The notes beneath the pieces are model-generated. The model did no database searches. It saw only the letters and a program-made list of their open reading frames with translations, and had not been told where the DNA came from. Both the position numbers and the translations under genes were made by a program. This document shows positions 1-7,374 of a DNA stretch of 25,201 nucleotides, piece by piece (the first letter of the stretch is position 1; every line of letters begins with the position of its first letter). The stretch comes from an uncultured Faecalibacterium sp. Its GTDB lineage: Bacteria; Bacillota; Clostridia; Oscillospirales; Ruminococcaceae. The stretch is from contig CAKSVD010000025.1 in NCBI GenBank assembly GCA_934503275.1, positions 1 to 25,201 on the forward strand, read 5' to 3'.

Positions 1-425
1 GAAAGCAGAAAATAGGTCTCGGCGTAGTGCATCACGTCCGCATCAATGGAGCCGAAGATGCCCCGCAGGATGGCGTGCCGCCCGCCGATGACCACCGCCG
101 CCACCAGCACGCTGAAGCTGGACAGCACGAACAGGATCTGTGCCGCGGCCGCCTTGGCGTTTTTCGGCTCCTGATGGCCGATGTACTGGCTGGTGACCAC
201 CGCGCCGCCGGTAGCCAGTGCGCTCATGATCTGGATCATCAGGGTGTTGAAGCTGTCCACAAGGCTCACGCCGGACACGGCGGCTTCGCCCACCGAGGAT
301 ACCATTAAGGTATCAGCCAGACCAATGGTCACGCTTAACGCCTGCTCTGCGATCAGCGGCAGCAGCAGCGCCACCAGCGCCTGCCGTGGAAACAGGGGAG
401 TGGATGTGAATTTGGACGATTGCAT
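1..425 (-). CDS. MATE family efflux transporter, N-terminal part (runs off the left edge)
   Basis: Translating the minus strand from the ATG at 425-423 gives an open frame to the window edge (about 141 residues). It begins MQSSKFTSTPLFPRQALVALL and continues with the hydrophobic, small-residue helices of a MATE drug/sodium antiporter, including LADTLMVSSVGEAAVSGVS and ATGGAVVTSQYIGHQ. MATE proteins are inner-membrane 12-helix exporters driven by a proton or sodium gradient; only about the first four helices are visible. The start is supported by GGAGGG 5 bases upstream and a good promoter further up. This is the first of three separate MATE genes in the window (others at 12076 and 22371). Substrate cannot be inferred. 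Family call is firm; the C-terminal two thirds are not seen. Confidence 0.85.
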   Translation of the reverse strand, partial: MQSSKFTSTPLFPRQALVALLLPLIAEQALSVTIGLADTLMVSSVGEAAVSGVSLVDSFNTLMIQIMSALATGGAVVTSQYIGHQEPKNAKAAAAQILFVLSSFSVLVAAVVIGGRHAILRGIFGSIDADVMHYAETYFLL

Positions 426-469
426 GAGACCCTCCGTTGCAATGACAAAAAAGCGGTTCGAATGCTCTT

Positions 470-498
470 ATCATACAGCGGATACGGTCGAAATGCAA
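470..498 (-). promoter_or_regulatory. Sigma-A type promoter for the MATE gene
   Basis: On the minus strand there is a -35 TTGCAT (498-493), a 17-base spacer and a -10 TATGAT (475-470). This lies about 45 bases upstream of the MATE start codon. No operator is evident. Confidence 0.55.
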
Positions 499-523
499 GC
501 GTTGTATACAATAAAACCCCTGC

Positions 524-1306
524 TTATGCAAATTCCTTGCTGGGTACGGCGGGGTAGCCATAGTAAACGATGTAATCAAAGGGCACTGCCGGGTCGGCGT
601 TGCACTTATCGCTGTAGCGGCGCACGCTGGCGGCAAGGCTTGCCGGGGTAGGCGGGGTGCCGGGGTCTACCTTGTCGGTGCACACGGTGTTCCACACCGC
701 CGCGCCAAAGGCAGCGCAGTTGTGCCATGCCGACCACTTGTCCGCTGCGGCAAGGGCGGCGTTTACAGTTGCCAGCTGCTCCGCGTTCATGGAAAGCTGC
801 ATACAGTTCAGGTTGACATAAAAATCCGGGAGATAGTGCGTATTATAGCTTTCGATGTTATACCACAGCCCGGCGTGCTCCCGGTTGTTGCCCCGGGTGC
901 CCATGGTAATGCTGGTGCCCGGCGCAATGGAAAGCCCGCCCACCACAAGGTCGGCATCAGTGTTGTTGGTTACCGCAAGAAACACATGACCGTCGATGTT
1001 CAGGGGCGCATCTTTTTCCACATAGGTGGTGTAAAGCCGCAGCACCGCCACAGCATCCTCGGCAGGAGCGGCACCGGCGGCATCTGCCGGGGTCTGCACC
1101 GCGCAGGGAGCAAAGCGGTAGGCCGTGCCGTGCTGGGCAAGGAAGGCGTAGGCGTTCCACAGCGAGGTCTCGGTGCCGGTGCGGGCGGTCAGGGTGCGGG
1201 GCTCCTTGGCTGTGGGCTGGGCAGCGGGCACGTCCTCGGCATAGGCGGTAAGGCTTATGCACAGCGCAAGGCCGAGGGCAAGCAGCAGGCGGGAAAGCTT
1301 TTTCAT
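524..1306 (-). CDS. Secreted papain-fold (permuted NlpC/P60-like) protein, putative
   Basis: A 260-residue protein with a clear Sec signal peptide: MKK, a hydrophobic core, and a likely cleavage after AYA near residue 23. The mature part has a conserved-looking His in DGHVFLAV (H107), a GGLSIAPG turn, an LWYNIE segment near 147-152 and a Cys in HNCAAFGAAVWN (C197). His before Cys, with Cys at the start of a helix followed by VWN, resembles permuted papain-fold hydrolases that act on the envelope. That is an inference from motif order; I cannot name a family with certainty. The C-terminal region ends in an aromatic DYIVYYGYPAV segment. GGAGG sits 8 bases before the ATG. It is a stand-alone minus-strand gene, divergent from ppaC. 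Possible roles are peptidoglycan or peptide-bond cleavage outside the cell. Confidence 0.6.
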   Translation of the reverse strand: MKKLSRLLLALGLALCISLTAYAEDVPAAQPTAKEPRTLTARTGTETSLWNAYAFLAQHGTAYRFAPCAVQTPADAAGAAPAEDAVAVLRLYTTYVEKDAPLNIDGHVFLAVTNNTDADLVVGGLSIAPGTSITMGTRGNNREHAGLWYNIESYNTHYLPDFYVNLNCMQLSMNAEQLATVNAALAAADKWSAWHNCAAFGAAVWNTVCTDKVDPGTPPTPASLAASVRRYSDKCNADPAVPFDYIVYYGYPAVPSKEFA

Positions 1307-1382
1307 GGGGATTCCTCCGTATCAGCAATATTTTCTATAAGCTTAAAGCATTTTACCGGTCAGGTCAAGCTGTTTGTTGCCC

Positions 1383-1411
1383 TTTACCCATGGGCACAGT
1401 TGTGTTAAAAT
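1383..1411 (+). promoter_or_regulatory. Probable promoter of ppaC
   Basis: TTTACC (1383-1388), a 17-base spacer and TAAAAT (1406-1411) precede ppaC by about 85 bases. The -35 matches consensus at four of six positions, so the call is moderate. Confidence 0.4.
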
Positions 1412-1494
1412 AAGGTTGCAGCCCGCCCCGCTGTGCAGGAGAGGGGTGCGGCCTTTGGTAAATGATAAGGTAAAGACCCATAAGGGGGTACAGT

Positions 1495-3150
1495 ATGCAG
1501 CAAACTGCGCATAAGGTCGTTGTCATCGGACATCGCAACCCGGACACCGACTCCATCTGCTCTGCCATTGCCTATGCAGAGCTGAAAAACAAGACCAGCG
1601 ATCTGGTCTGCGAAGCCCGGCGTGCGGGCAAGATGAATCAGGAAACAGAATTTGTGCTGAAAAAGTTTGGGGTCACGCCGCCCCGGATGTGCACCGACGT
1701 CAACCCTAAGATCCGGGACGTGGACTACCGGCAGGTACCCGGCATCCCCGGCTCCACCAGCCTGCGCAAGGCGTGGGAGATCATGCGCGACCAGAAGATC
1801 GACACCCTCCCCGTGACCAGCGAGGAGGACGAATTGCAGGGCGTCATCACGGTGAAGGATATCGCCACCGCCAACATGGACCTGTTCGACACCGGCATCC
1901 TTGCCAAGAGCCGCACCAGCTACCGCAATATTCTGGAAACGCTGGGCGCCACCATGGTGGTGGGCAGCGAGGACGCAGAGTGCACCACCGGCCACATCCG
2001 CATCGGCACAGCCACCCCGGAAATGCTGGAAAGCAGCATGGAAAAGGGTGATATCGTCATCCTGACCAACCGCTACGAAAGCCAGCTTTGCGCCATCGAG
2101 AAGGAAGCTTCTCTCATCATCATCTGCAACGGCGCAAAGGTGGGCCGCACCATCCAGCATATCGCCGCCGAGACCGGCGTAGCCATCATGAGCGCCCCCT
2201 GCGATACCTACGCGGCGGCAAAGCTGATCAGCCAGTGCGCGCCCATCTCCTATTACATGACCCGGGACGATATCATGAAGTTCACCCTCGTCACCCCGGT
2301 GGCAGACGTCACCCGCGTGATGGCAAAGGTGCGCCACCGGTATTTCCCCATTCTGGATGCAGATGGCAAGTACTGCGGTATGATCAGCCGCCGCAACATC
2401 ATCAACCTGCGCAAGCGCCGCATCATTCTGGTGGACCACAACGAGGCCACACAGGCGGTGGAGGGCTTCGATCAGGCCGAGATCCTGGAGATCATCGACC
2501 ACCACCGCATCGGCAGTCTGGAGACCAGCGGCCCGGTGTACTTCCGCAACCAGCCGGTGGGCTGCACCGCCACCATCGTCACCCAGATGTACGATGAAAA
2601 CGGCGTGACCATCCCGCAAAAGACCGCCGGTCTGCTGTTGGCCGCCATCCTGTCGGATACGCTGGTGTTCCGCAGCCCCACCTGCACCCCCGTTGACGTG
2701 AACGCTGCCAAGCGTCTGGCAAAGCTCGCCGGCGTGGACATCAACGAGTTTGCCAACGAGATGTTTGAGGCCGGCGAAAAGCTGGACGGCAAGACCGCCG
2801 AGGAAGTGTTCTTGCAGGACTTCAAGGTGTTCATGTGCGGCGATATCCGCTTTGGCGTGGCGCAGGGCAGCTACATGACCCGCAAGAACTTGACCGCCGC
2901 CGAGGCGCTGCTGAAGCCCTATCTCGAGGAAGCACGCAACAAGCAGAACGTGGAGGATATCTATATGCTGCTGACCGACGTGCCCAAGGAGGAGAGCGTG
3001 GTCATCTGCAACGGGCGCTACGCCGCCGAGGTGCTGACGGATGGCTTCGACACCCAGCCCGCCGCCGATGCCAGCTGGACGCTGCCGGGCGTGGTGAGCC
3101 GCAAAAAGCAGTTCATCCCCGCCCTGATGACCGCTTATCAGGAACTGTAA
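1495..3150 (+). CDS. ppaC: Manganese-dependent inorganic pyrophosphatase with CBS and DRTGG domains (family II)
   Basis: 551 residues; hydrolyses pyrophosphate to phosphate in the cytoplasm, pulling biosynthetic reactions forward. The N-terminal DHH part carries GHRNPDTDS (12-20). A CBS motif follows (about 75-130), then a DRTGG-type insert (about 140-250) and a second CBS motif (about 255-305). The DHH fold then resumes with DHNE (314-317), the metal-binding DHH (335-337) and SDT (387-389). A C-terminal DHHA2 domain ends with SRKKQFIPAL, which supplies the substrate-binding Arg/Lys. The length fits CBS-PPases of Clostridia, which are known to be tuned by adenine nucleotides (AMP/ADP inhibit; ATP and diadenosine polyphosphates activate). 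The SD AAGGGGG (1482-1488) is 6 bases before the ATG. The stop is only 4 bases from a hairpin array that separates this gene from an acylphosphatase. The call is secure. Confidence 0.95.
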   Translation: MQQTAHKVVVIGHRNPDTDSICSAIAYAELKNKTSDLVCEARRAGKMNQETEFVLKKFGVTPPRMCTDVNPKIRDVDYRQVPGIPGSTSLRKAWEIMRDQKIDTLPVTSEEDELQGVITVKDIATANMDLFDTGILAKSRTSYRNILETLGATMVVGSEDAECTTGHIRIGTATPEMLESSMEKGDIVILTNRYESQLCAIEKEASLIIICNGAKVGRTIQHIAAETGVAIMSAPCDTYAAAKLISQCAPISYYMTRDDIMKFTLVTPVADVTRVMAKVRHRYFPILDADGKYCGMISRRNIINLRKRRIILVDHNEATQAVEGFDQAEILEIIDHHRIGSLETSGPVYFRNQPVGCTATIVTQMYDENGVTIPQKTAGLLLAAILSDTLVFRSPTCTPVDVNAAKRLAKLAGVDINEFANEMFEAGEKLDGKTAEEVFLQDFKVFMCGDIRFGVAQGSYMTRKNLTAAEALLKPYLEEARNKQNVEDIYMLLTDVPKEESVVICNGRYAAEVLTDGFDTQPAADASWTLPGVVSRKKQFIPALMTAYQEL

Positions 3151-3154
3151 GGGA

Positions 3155-3345
3155 ATGATGCACCGTGCCTGCGGCACGGCATGATGTTCCCTGCGGGAAA
3201 TGATGTTGCCCTGCGGGCAAATGATGTGTGCCTTGCGGCACAATTGCCGCCGAAGGCGGCTGCATCATTTCCGGCGCAGCCGGAACATCATTGCGAAGCA
3301 CATCATACTGCGCGCAGCACAGTACATCATTCCCCCGAAGGGGGA
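3155..3345. repeat. ATGATG/CATCAT hairpin array 1 (no internal gene)
   Basis: This is a tandem chain of short perfect hairpins separated by a fixed six-base spacer. Left half: ATGATG at 3155, 3181, 3200 and 3221, followed by stems CCGTGCC, TTCCC, TTGCCC and TGTGCC with loops TGC (TTGC in the last). A central hairpin GCCGCC-GAA-GGCGGC (3246-3260) marks the switch. Right half: spacer reads CATCAT at 3263, 3286, 3301 and 3325, with stems TTCCGGC, TGC, TACTGCGC (one mismatch) and TCCCCC and loops GCA or GAA. Stem sequences differ in every unit but stay self-complementary, so structure rather than sequence is conserved. The array begins 4 bases after the ppaC stop, and its last hairpin supplies the SD-like AAGGGGG of the acylphosphatase. 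It may also act as a terminator or mRNA-stabilising element. Confidence 0.9.
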
Positions 3346-3352
3346 CACCGCC

Positions 3353-3679
3353 GTGTTTGATTTTCTTTCCAAAAAAGACCGTACCCCGCCCGCGCTGCCG
3401 GAAGGCACAGAGCGGCGGCGCTACACCATCACCGGGCAGGTGCAGGGGGTAGGCTTCCGCTACCGTGCGCGGTACGCCGCGCAGACCCTCGGCCTGACCG
3501 GCTGGGCGCAGAACGAGGATGACGGCAGCGTGACGCTGGAGGTGCAGGGAGACCCGGACAAATTCATCTCTCTGTTCGCCATGATCCAGAAAAGCGACTA
3601 TATCCAGATCACCGGCATCCGCAGCAGGGACATCCCGCCCGACCCGTGGGAGCGCGGCTTCTCGGTGAAGGGATATTAA
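3353..3679 (+). CDS. acyP: Acylphosphatase
   Basis: 108 residues from a GTG start; cytosolic hydrolase of carboxyl-phosphate bonds such as acetyl or carbamoyl phosphate. The signature is RYTITGQVQGVGFRYRARYA: the phosphate-binding loop VQGVGFR with its catalytic Arg, followed by GLTGWAQNEDDGSV with the catalytic Asn. The short N-terminal extension (VFDFLSKKDRT...) is longer than in classical 90-residue enzymes. An in-frame ATG at 3200 lies inside the hairpin array and would translate repeat sequence, so I reject it. The GTG at 3353 is 8 bases after the AAGGGGG of the last array hairpin. A long two-way terminator follows. The family call is secure; the start is probable. Confidence 0.9.
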   Translation: MFDFLSKKDRTPPALPEGTERRRYTITGQVQGVGFRYRARYAAQTLGLTGWAQNEDDGSVTLEVQGDPDKFISLFAMIQKSDYIQITGIRSRDIPPDPWERGFSVKGY

Positions 3680-3690
3680 GGAACGGAATA

Positions 3691-3732
3691 AAAACAGAAC
3701 GCCTGACACTGCGGTGTCAGGCGTTCTGTTTT
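3691..3732. terminator. Bidirectional intrinsic terminator
   Basis: A perfect 19-bp stem (3691-3709 with 3714-3732) around a TGCG loop has A-run and T-run ends. It lies between the convergent acylphosphatase (+) and the C39-like gene (-) and can stop transcription from both sides. Confidence 0.93.
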
Positions 3733-3746
3733 ATCATATGATATTT

Positions 3747-4418
3747 TTACCCCAGCACCTTGAGGGGAGAGTTTTCCATCCACAGGGTATGATCCAGCAG
3801 GCGGGTGACGGCAAGACGGCCGTTGGCGGTCACCCGGGCGGGATCGAGGGCGTAGAAATCGCTCTCAGTCAGGTTTTCCGGGTCGGCGGTGGGGGAGATG
3901 CCCGCCACGCACACCCAGTGGCCGTAGGTGCTGCTGGTGGCAATGTGGGGGTAGTTCACCTCGCTCCAGCCGGAGGAAGTCAGGTGGTATTCATAAGTAG
4001 AGGTGCGGTTTGTGTGGCGCTTTACCCCGCTGACCGTGGTATTTTTCAGGTGCACGATGACCGGACGCCCGGCAGAAAGTTCGCTATATAGCTTTTTCAG
4101 GCACTCGGCGCGGGTGCCGGAGTACCCTGTGTAGCCCGCTGCGGACCACACCGCGCCGTTCGACCACATCCCGCTGCCGGAGCACACCTTGCCGTCCAGA
4201 ATGGTGCGGGCGTAGCGCAGCGCGTACAGGCTGCACTTGCCGGAGGTCTGGTTGCCGATGGAAAGAATGTGGCTGGTGTCAAAGCTGAGCAGCCGGATGC
4301 CGTTTTTCTCCTTCAGTTCAGCGGCGTGGGCACGGGGCAAAAAGGCGCACAGCAGCAAAATCAGCGCCAGAACTGCCGCCGCCAGCCGCTGTGCCGCGCG
4401 GGCGGGACAGTGTTGCAT
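3747..4418 (-). CDS. Secreted C39-like papain-fold cysteine peptidase, putative
   Basis: 223 residues from the ATG at 4418, chosen because GGAGGAAG lies just upstream; a TTG five codons earlier would sit on the SD itself. A signal peptide (hydrophobic residues about 11-28, AHA-A cleavage near 32) indicates export. The mature protein shows GNQTSGKCSLYALRYARTI with the candidate nucleophile C62, an RPVIVHL strand (118-124), and TYGHWVCVAGI with H167. YALDP follows, with D192 as a plausible third member. This Cys-His-Asp order and spacing is that of peptidase C39-like / papain-fold proteins. Substrate unknown; a Gly-Gly peptide or wall peptide is possible but only inferred. It is a single-gene unit convergent with the acylphosphatase. 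An inactive binding domain cannot be excluded. Confidence 0.7.
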   Translation of the reverse strand: MQHCPARAAQRLAAAVLALILLLCAFLPRAHAAELKEKNGIRLLSFDTSHILSIGNQTSGKCSLYALRYARTILDGKVCSGSGMWSNGAVWSAAGYTGYSGTRAECLKKLYSELSAGRPVIVHLKNTTVSGVKRHTNRTSTYEYHLTSSGWSEVNYPHIATSSTYGHWVCVAGISPTADPENLTESDFYALDPARVTANGRLAVTRLLDHTLWMENSPLKVLG

Positions 4419-4543
4419 GGGTACTTCCTCCAAGTTCGTTTCAATCTGGACATGATTTTACCACTAAAACGTGGTGAAAATGTGTAAAAAGGCAAAATAA
4501 TGGGGAAATACCCCTTCCGTCTTGCCGCTTCGCGCCAAGCCAC

Positions 4544-4748
4544 ACTCCCCCTTTTGTCGCTGCGCGACATCTTCCCCCGGCCGGGGGAAGTCGGCCCTCA
4601 AGGGGACGGCTTCAGCGGTGGCGGGAAGCTTTGCGGCATTGCCAAAAGGCGTCCCCTTGGGGGAGCTGGCAAAGCCGTCAGGCTTTGACTGAGAGGGTTG
4701 GCTCCCTCCCAGAGGGAGCTGGCGCGGCACAAGCCGCGTCTGAGGGAG
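4544..4748. repeat. Cluster of three two-hairpin repeats (TGAGAGGG family)
   Basis: The 4419-4945 stretch has no gene I can support; it holds repeats. Copy A is on the minus strand at 4544-4590 (stem CTTCCCCCGG/CCGGGGGAAG, then GTCGC-TGC-GCGAC). Copies B (4651-4697) and C (4701-4748) are on the plus strand and in tandem. The consensus is a strong C-run/G-run hairpin, the linker GCTGGC, a second short hairpin of variable sequence, and a tail TGACTGAGAGGG. Copy C has the variant tail TCTGAGGGAG. The interval 4590-4650 looks like degraded repeat. Other copies are at 5669, 5774, 15949, 24943 and 25018. Confidence 0.85.
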
Positions 4749-4945
4749 TTAACGCCGCTAACACAACATATGTCCAAATTTAAGTGCTCCCGCACCCGGC
4801 AAAACCGCGCCGCCGGGGCAGGGAAACGGAGATTTCGTAGACTGTCGACAGAATTGATTCCAGAATATACCAGAACCGCAACAAACTCGACCTGTTTTCA
4901 TCCATTTTCACGAAACTGCTTCAGGAAGTTTAGCGATATTTCCGA

Positions 4946-4975
4946 TTGACAAAACCGTCAGGTGTCGGATATAAT
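4946..4975 (+). promoter_or_regulatory. Strong promoter of the lipoprotein gene
   Basis: TTGACA (4946-4951), an 18-base spacer and a perfect TATAAT (4970-4975). Transcription should start near 4982, giving a leader of about 80 bases before the SD at 5046. Confidence 0.85.
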
Positions 4976-5060
4976 CAGGGCAGAAAGGCAACGATGGTTG
5001 CGAAAGCCTTTCGAGAAAAAGAAACATAACCACAAAAACGCTGATTGGAGGGATACCCCT

Positions 5061-5603
5061 ATGAAGAAACTGTCAAAGATCGTCGCTCTGCTGCTTGCAG
5101 GCGCAATGGCTATGGTGATGCTCACCGCCTGTTCCGGCGGCGGCACTTCTGCGGAGAAGGAGCAGGAAAAAGAGATCCTGAAGGGACTCAGCAGCCAGCC
5201 TGAAGCTGCAAATCTGGTCAAGGAGGGTAAACTTCAGAACAACGATTCCAAGCTGTATATAGAGACCAGGGATTTTCTGAATGCAAAAATTGAGGCAGAT
5301 ACGAAGGCCTTTGGTCATCTTCGCCTTGACAGTAAGATTGATGGATTCGACACTAAGACCGGTCTTGACTCCACGAAGGAGTATCTGACTGTTACCGTAT
5401 GGTCGGATTATAAGACTGCTGGTTATGTGGCAGATTTTATTTCTTTGATTACCAAACAAATTGGAAATATCAAGGATACCAACAATAATTTGAAGGTCAA
5501 CACGAACTGGGTGAACGTTGCCGTTGTTGTCAGAACCACTGAAAAGGGCAGCTATGCTGCAATTGCAATTCAGGTCAAGAATCCTGCCTACAAGGGCAAA
5601 TAA
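5061..5603 (+). CDS. Small lipoprotein of unknown function
   Basis: 180 residues starting MKKLSKIVALLLAGAMAMVM and reaching a lipobox LTAC with the lipidated Cys at residue 24; it should be anchored on the outer face of the membrane. After a Ser/Gly/Glu/Lys-rich linker, the mature domain (about 45-180) is a small alpha/beta-looking unit with DSTKEYLTVTVWSDYKTAGYV, a hydrophobic helix and a C-terminal AAIAIQVKNP strand. I do not recognise the family. GGAGGG 9 bases upstream supports this ATG; the open frame extends further 5' but that part is leader RNA. The gene is clearly AT-richer than its neighbours, has its own consensus promoter and terminator, and is flanked by repeat clusters, all of which fit a recently acquired single-gene unit. 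It lies just upstream of the jet operon, but the terminator between them argues against cotranscription. Confidence 0.8.
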   Translation: MKKLSKIVALLLAGAMAMVMLTACSGGGTSAEKEQEKEILKGLSSQPEAANLVKEGKLQNNDSKLYIETRDFLNAKIEADTKAFGHLRLDSKIDGFDTKTGLDSTKEYLTVTVWSDYKTAGYVADFISLITKQIGNIKDTNNNLKVNTNWVNVAVVVRTTEKGSYAAIAIQVKNPAYKGK

Positions 5604-5628
5604 ATAAAGAATAATTACACATTTCTTT

Positions 5629-5660
5629 CCCCGGAGAGCACCCGCCCTCCGGGGCTTTTT
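5629..5660 (+). terminator. Intrinsic terminator after the lipoprotein gene
   Basis: Stem CCCCGGAG (5629-5636) with CTCCGGGG (5647-5654), followed by C and five T. Confidence 0.88.
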
Positions 5661-5668
5661 GCGCTCTG

Positions 5669-5710
5669 CCCTCTCAGGCGCTCCCGCGCCAGCTCTCCCA
5701 AAGGGAGAGC
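5669..5710 (-). repeat. Two-hairpin repeat, copy D
   Basis: Minus-strand member of the TGAGAGGG family: stem GGCTCTCCC/GGGAGAGC, linker TGGC, short hairpin GGCGC-GGGA-GCGCC and tail TGAGAGGG. It forms an inverted pair with copy E, about 60 bases away, just upstream of the jet operon. Confidence 0.8.
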
Positions 5711-5773
5711 CAAGCCGTAAAGTTTGGCACTAAAGTATTAGGTGTAATGAGAAAGTTTCCGGCAGTGCTCTTG

Positions 5774-5824
5774 CCTCTCCCTTTGGGAGAGGTGGATGCG
5801 AACGTAGTGAGCAGACGGAGAGGG
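5774..5824 (+). repeat. Two-hairpin repeat, copy E (GTGGAT variant)
   Basis: Stem CCTCTCCC (5774-5781) with GGGAGAGG (5785-5792), then TGGATGCGAACG..., and a tail GACGGAGAGGG. The GTGGAT...AGACGGAGAGGG form differs from the CTGGC...TGACTGAGAGGG form of the other copies. Confidence 0.75.
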
Positions 5825-5846
5825 CGCACGCAGTTCGCCAAGCCAA

Positions 5847-5907
5847 CCCCGCCCTCCGGGGCTTTTTTTCGCCTTTTTGTGACAAACCCCGCCCGCTGTG
5901 GTACAAT
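5847..5907 (+). promoter_or_regulatory. Terminator-like hairpin followed by the jetABC promoter
   Basis: CCCCG/CGGGG with a following run of seven T (about 5847-5869) resembles the terminator after the lipoprotein gene and insulates what follows. The promoter is GTGACA (5879-5884), a 17-base spacer and TACAAT (5902-5907), leaving a leader of about 30 bases before jetA. No clear operator was found. Confidence 0.7.
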
Positions 5908-5943
5908 AAAAGGGTATCGAACTTACACAGAAAGGACGTTTCC

Positions 5944-7374
5944 ATGCAGCTGTTTGAACTGGTCAGCCCACGGCTGTTCCGCCCGCTGGCGGGGCCGAAC
6001 CGGGCGTTTTATGCAGAGCTTTTGCTGCTGCTCTGGGAGGAGTGCCGCCATACGGCAGATTACAGCATTTCCCGCGCCGAAGCCGTCTCCCGTGCCGAGG
6101 ATTATTTTGCCGCGCTGGCAAAGCCGCTGGCGCTGGATGCCGACGGCGCGGGCGATGAGGACGAGCAGCCCACCCGCGACCCCCACACGCTGGCGGTGGG
6201 CTTTCTGCTGCGTCTGCGCCGCACCGGCTGGCTGGAGGAGCAGCCCGGCAGCTACGAGACCGAGCCCACCCTTGCTTTTATGCCGGAGGTCACCCCGCTG
6301 CTGGACGCGCTGGAGGAGATCTTGAACCCCCGGGTGGTCACCTATACCGGCAAGCTGTACAAGGCGTGGCAGCTGCTGGGCAGCATCGGGCAGGAAAAAA
6401 GCCCCTACGAGAATGTGCTGCGGGAGGTGGCGGCAGACCTTGAGACCCTGAACAAGTCTCTGCGCGCCCTCAACGCCTCCATCGGGCATTACATCGACCG
6501 CCTGACCCATAACCGCACCCCGCAGGAGGTGCTGGAGCTGTTCGACCAGTACGAGGAAAAGGTGGTGGCGGCGGCGTATCACCGCTTTAAAACCAGCGAT
6601 AACCTGTTCAATTACCGTGCCTATCTGGAAGAAGAACTGGACGACTGCGAGCAGAACCAGCTGCCGCGCTTAGCGCTGGATTACGCCCGGGTGGAGCGCT
6701 GCGCCCCCGGCGAGGCGGCACCCCGGGTGCGTGCCCTCATCCAGCAGCAGCGGGACGCGCTGGAAGAGATGAGCACCCTGATGAAGGAAATTGACGCCAG
6801 CCACATCCGCTACCGCAAGCGGGCAGTGCAGCGGGCACAGTTTTTGCTGCTGAGCGACCGCTCGGCGCAGGGCAGCGTCACCGCCCTGCTGCGCCGCTAT
6901 GCGGAGGACATCCGCAGCCCGGAGCAGCTGTTCGAGCCGGATGACGGCCCGGTGGCAGCGCGGCTGCACCTGTACCCGGCGGCAGTGTTCGGCGCAAAGC
7001 CACTGTATCCCCCCGCCGCGCCCCGCACCGAAGCGCCCCTTGCCCCGGTGCGCACCGAACCCCTTGACCCCGCCCGGCTGCGGCAGGAGCAGCAGCTGCT
7101 GCTGGATTACGCCCGCCTTGCCGTCACCGAGGAAAACGTGGCGCTGCTGGCGCGGCAGGCACTGGCAGCCCGCGGGCAGGTGAACGCCTCCACCCTTGTG
7201 GAGGAATACCCAAACGACTTTACAGGCATCATCGGCCTGCACACCTATTCCCAGTCGCCGCACCGGGAGTATGAGATCACCCTGACCGGAAACTGGGTGG
7301 AGCGCGGCGGCTTCCGGTTTCAGGATTTTGTCCTGACCCGCCGCAAGGAGGTAAACACGGATGGCAACCATTGA
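5944..7374 (+). CDS. jetA: JetA-like kleisin subunit of a Wadjet/MksBEF-type SMC complex
   Basis: 476 residues with the opening of the DUF5716 (JetA) family: MQLFELVSPRLFRPLAGPNR, then FYAELLLLLWEEC. In Wadjet/Mks complexes this protein is the kleisin (MksF-like) that bridges the heads of the SMC dimer and binds the KITE subunit. The middle is strongly helical (about 130-300), with NKSLRALNASIGHYIDRLTHNRTPQEVL and a YRKRAVQRAQFLLLSDRS segment. A Pro-rich linker lies near 345-375. The C-terminal domain (about 380-476) would contact the other SMC head. SD AAAGGA is 7 bases upstream of the ATG. The 3' end overlaps jetB by 14 bases, indicating translational coupling. The family call rests on start motif, size and operon context; type II rather than type I is inferred because the protein does not look like the DUF3375 JetA. 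Confidence 0.82.
   Translation: MQLFELVSPRLFRPLAGPNRAFYAELLLLLWEECRHTADYSISRAEAVSRAEDYFAALAKPLALDADGAGDEDEQPTRDPHTLAVGFLLRLRRTGWLEEQPGSYETEPTLAFMPEVTPLLDALEEILNPRVVTYTGKLYKAWQLLGSIGQEKSPYENVLREVAADLETLNKSLRALNASIGHYIDRLTHNRTPQEVLELFDQYEEKVVAAAYHRFKTSDNLFNYRAYLEEELDDCEQNQLPRLALDYARVERCAPGEAAPRVRALIQQQRDALEEMSTLMKEIDASHIRYRKRAVQRAQFLLLSDRSAQGSVTALLRRYAEDIRSPEQLFEPDDGPVAARLHLYPAAVFGAKPLYPPAAPRTEAPLAPVRTEPLDPARLRQEQQLLLDYARLAVTEENVALLARQALAARGQVNASTLVEEYPNDFTGIIGLHTYSQSPHREYEITLTGNWVERGGFRFQDFVLTRRKEVNTDGNH

Noticed and set aside
1405..3243. 612-codon open frame antisense to ppaC
   Set aside because: It is a mirror of the GC-biased ppaC codons, rich in His/Gly/Ala/Val with no recognisable domain; ppaC is certain.
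3155..3345. CRISPR array from regularly spaced repeats
   Set aside because: The constant part is only 6 bases, unit lengths vary (15-26), the variable parts are palindromes, orientation reverses midway and no cas genes are present.
3200..3352. Longer acylphosphatase starting at ATG 3200
   Set aside because: The extra 51 codons would be translated hairpin array; the GTG at 3353 has an SD-like AAGGGGG and gives a normal-size enzyme.
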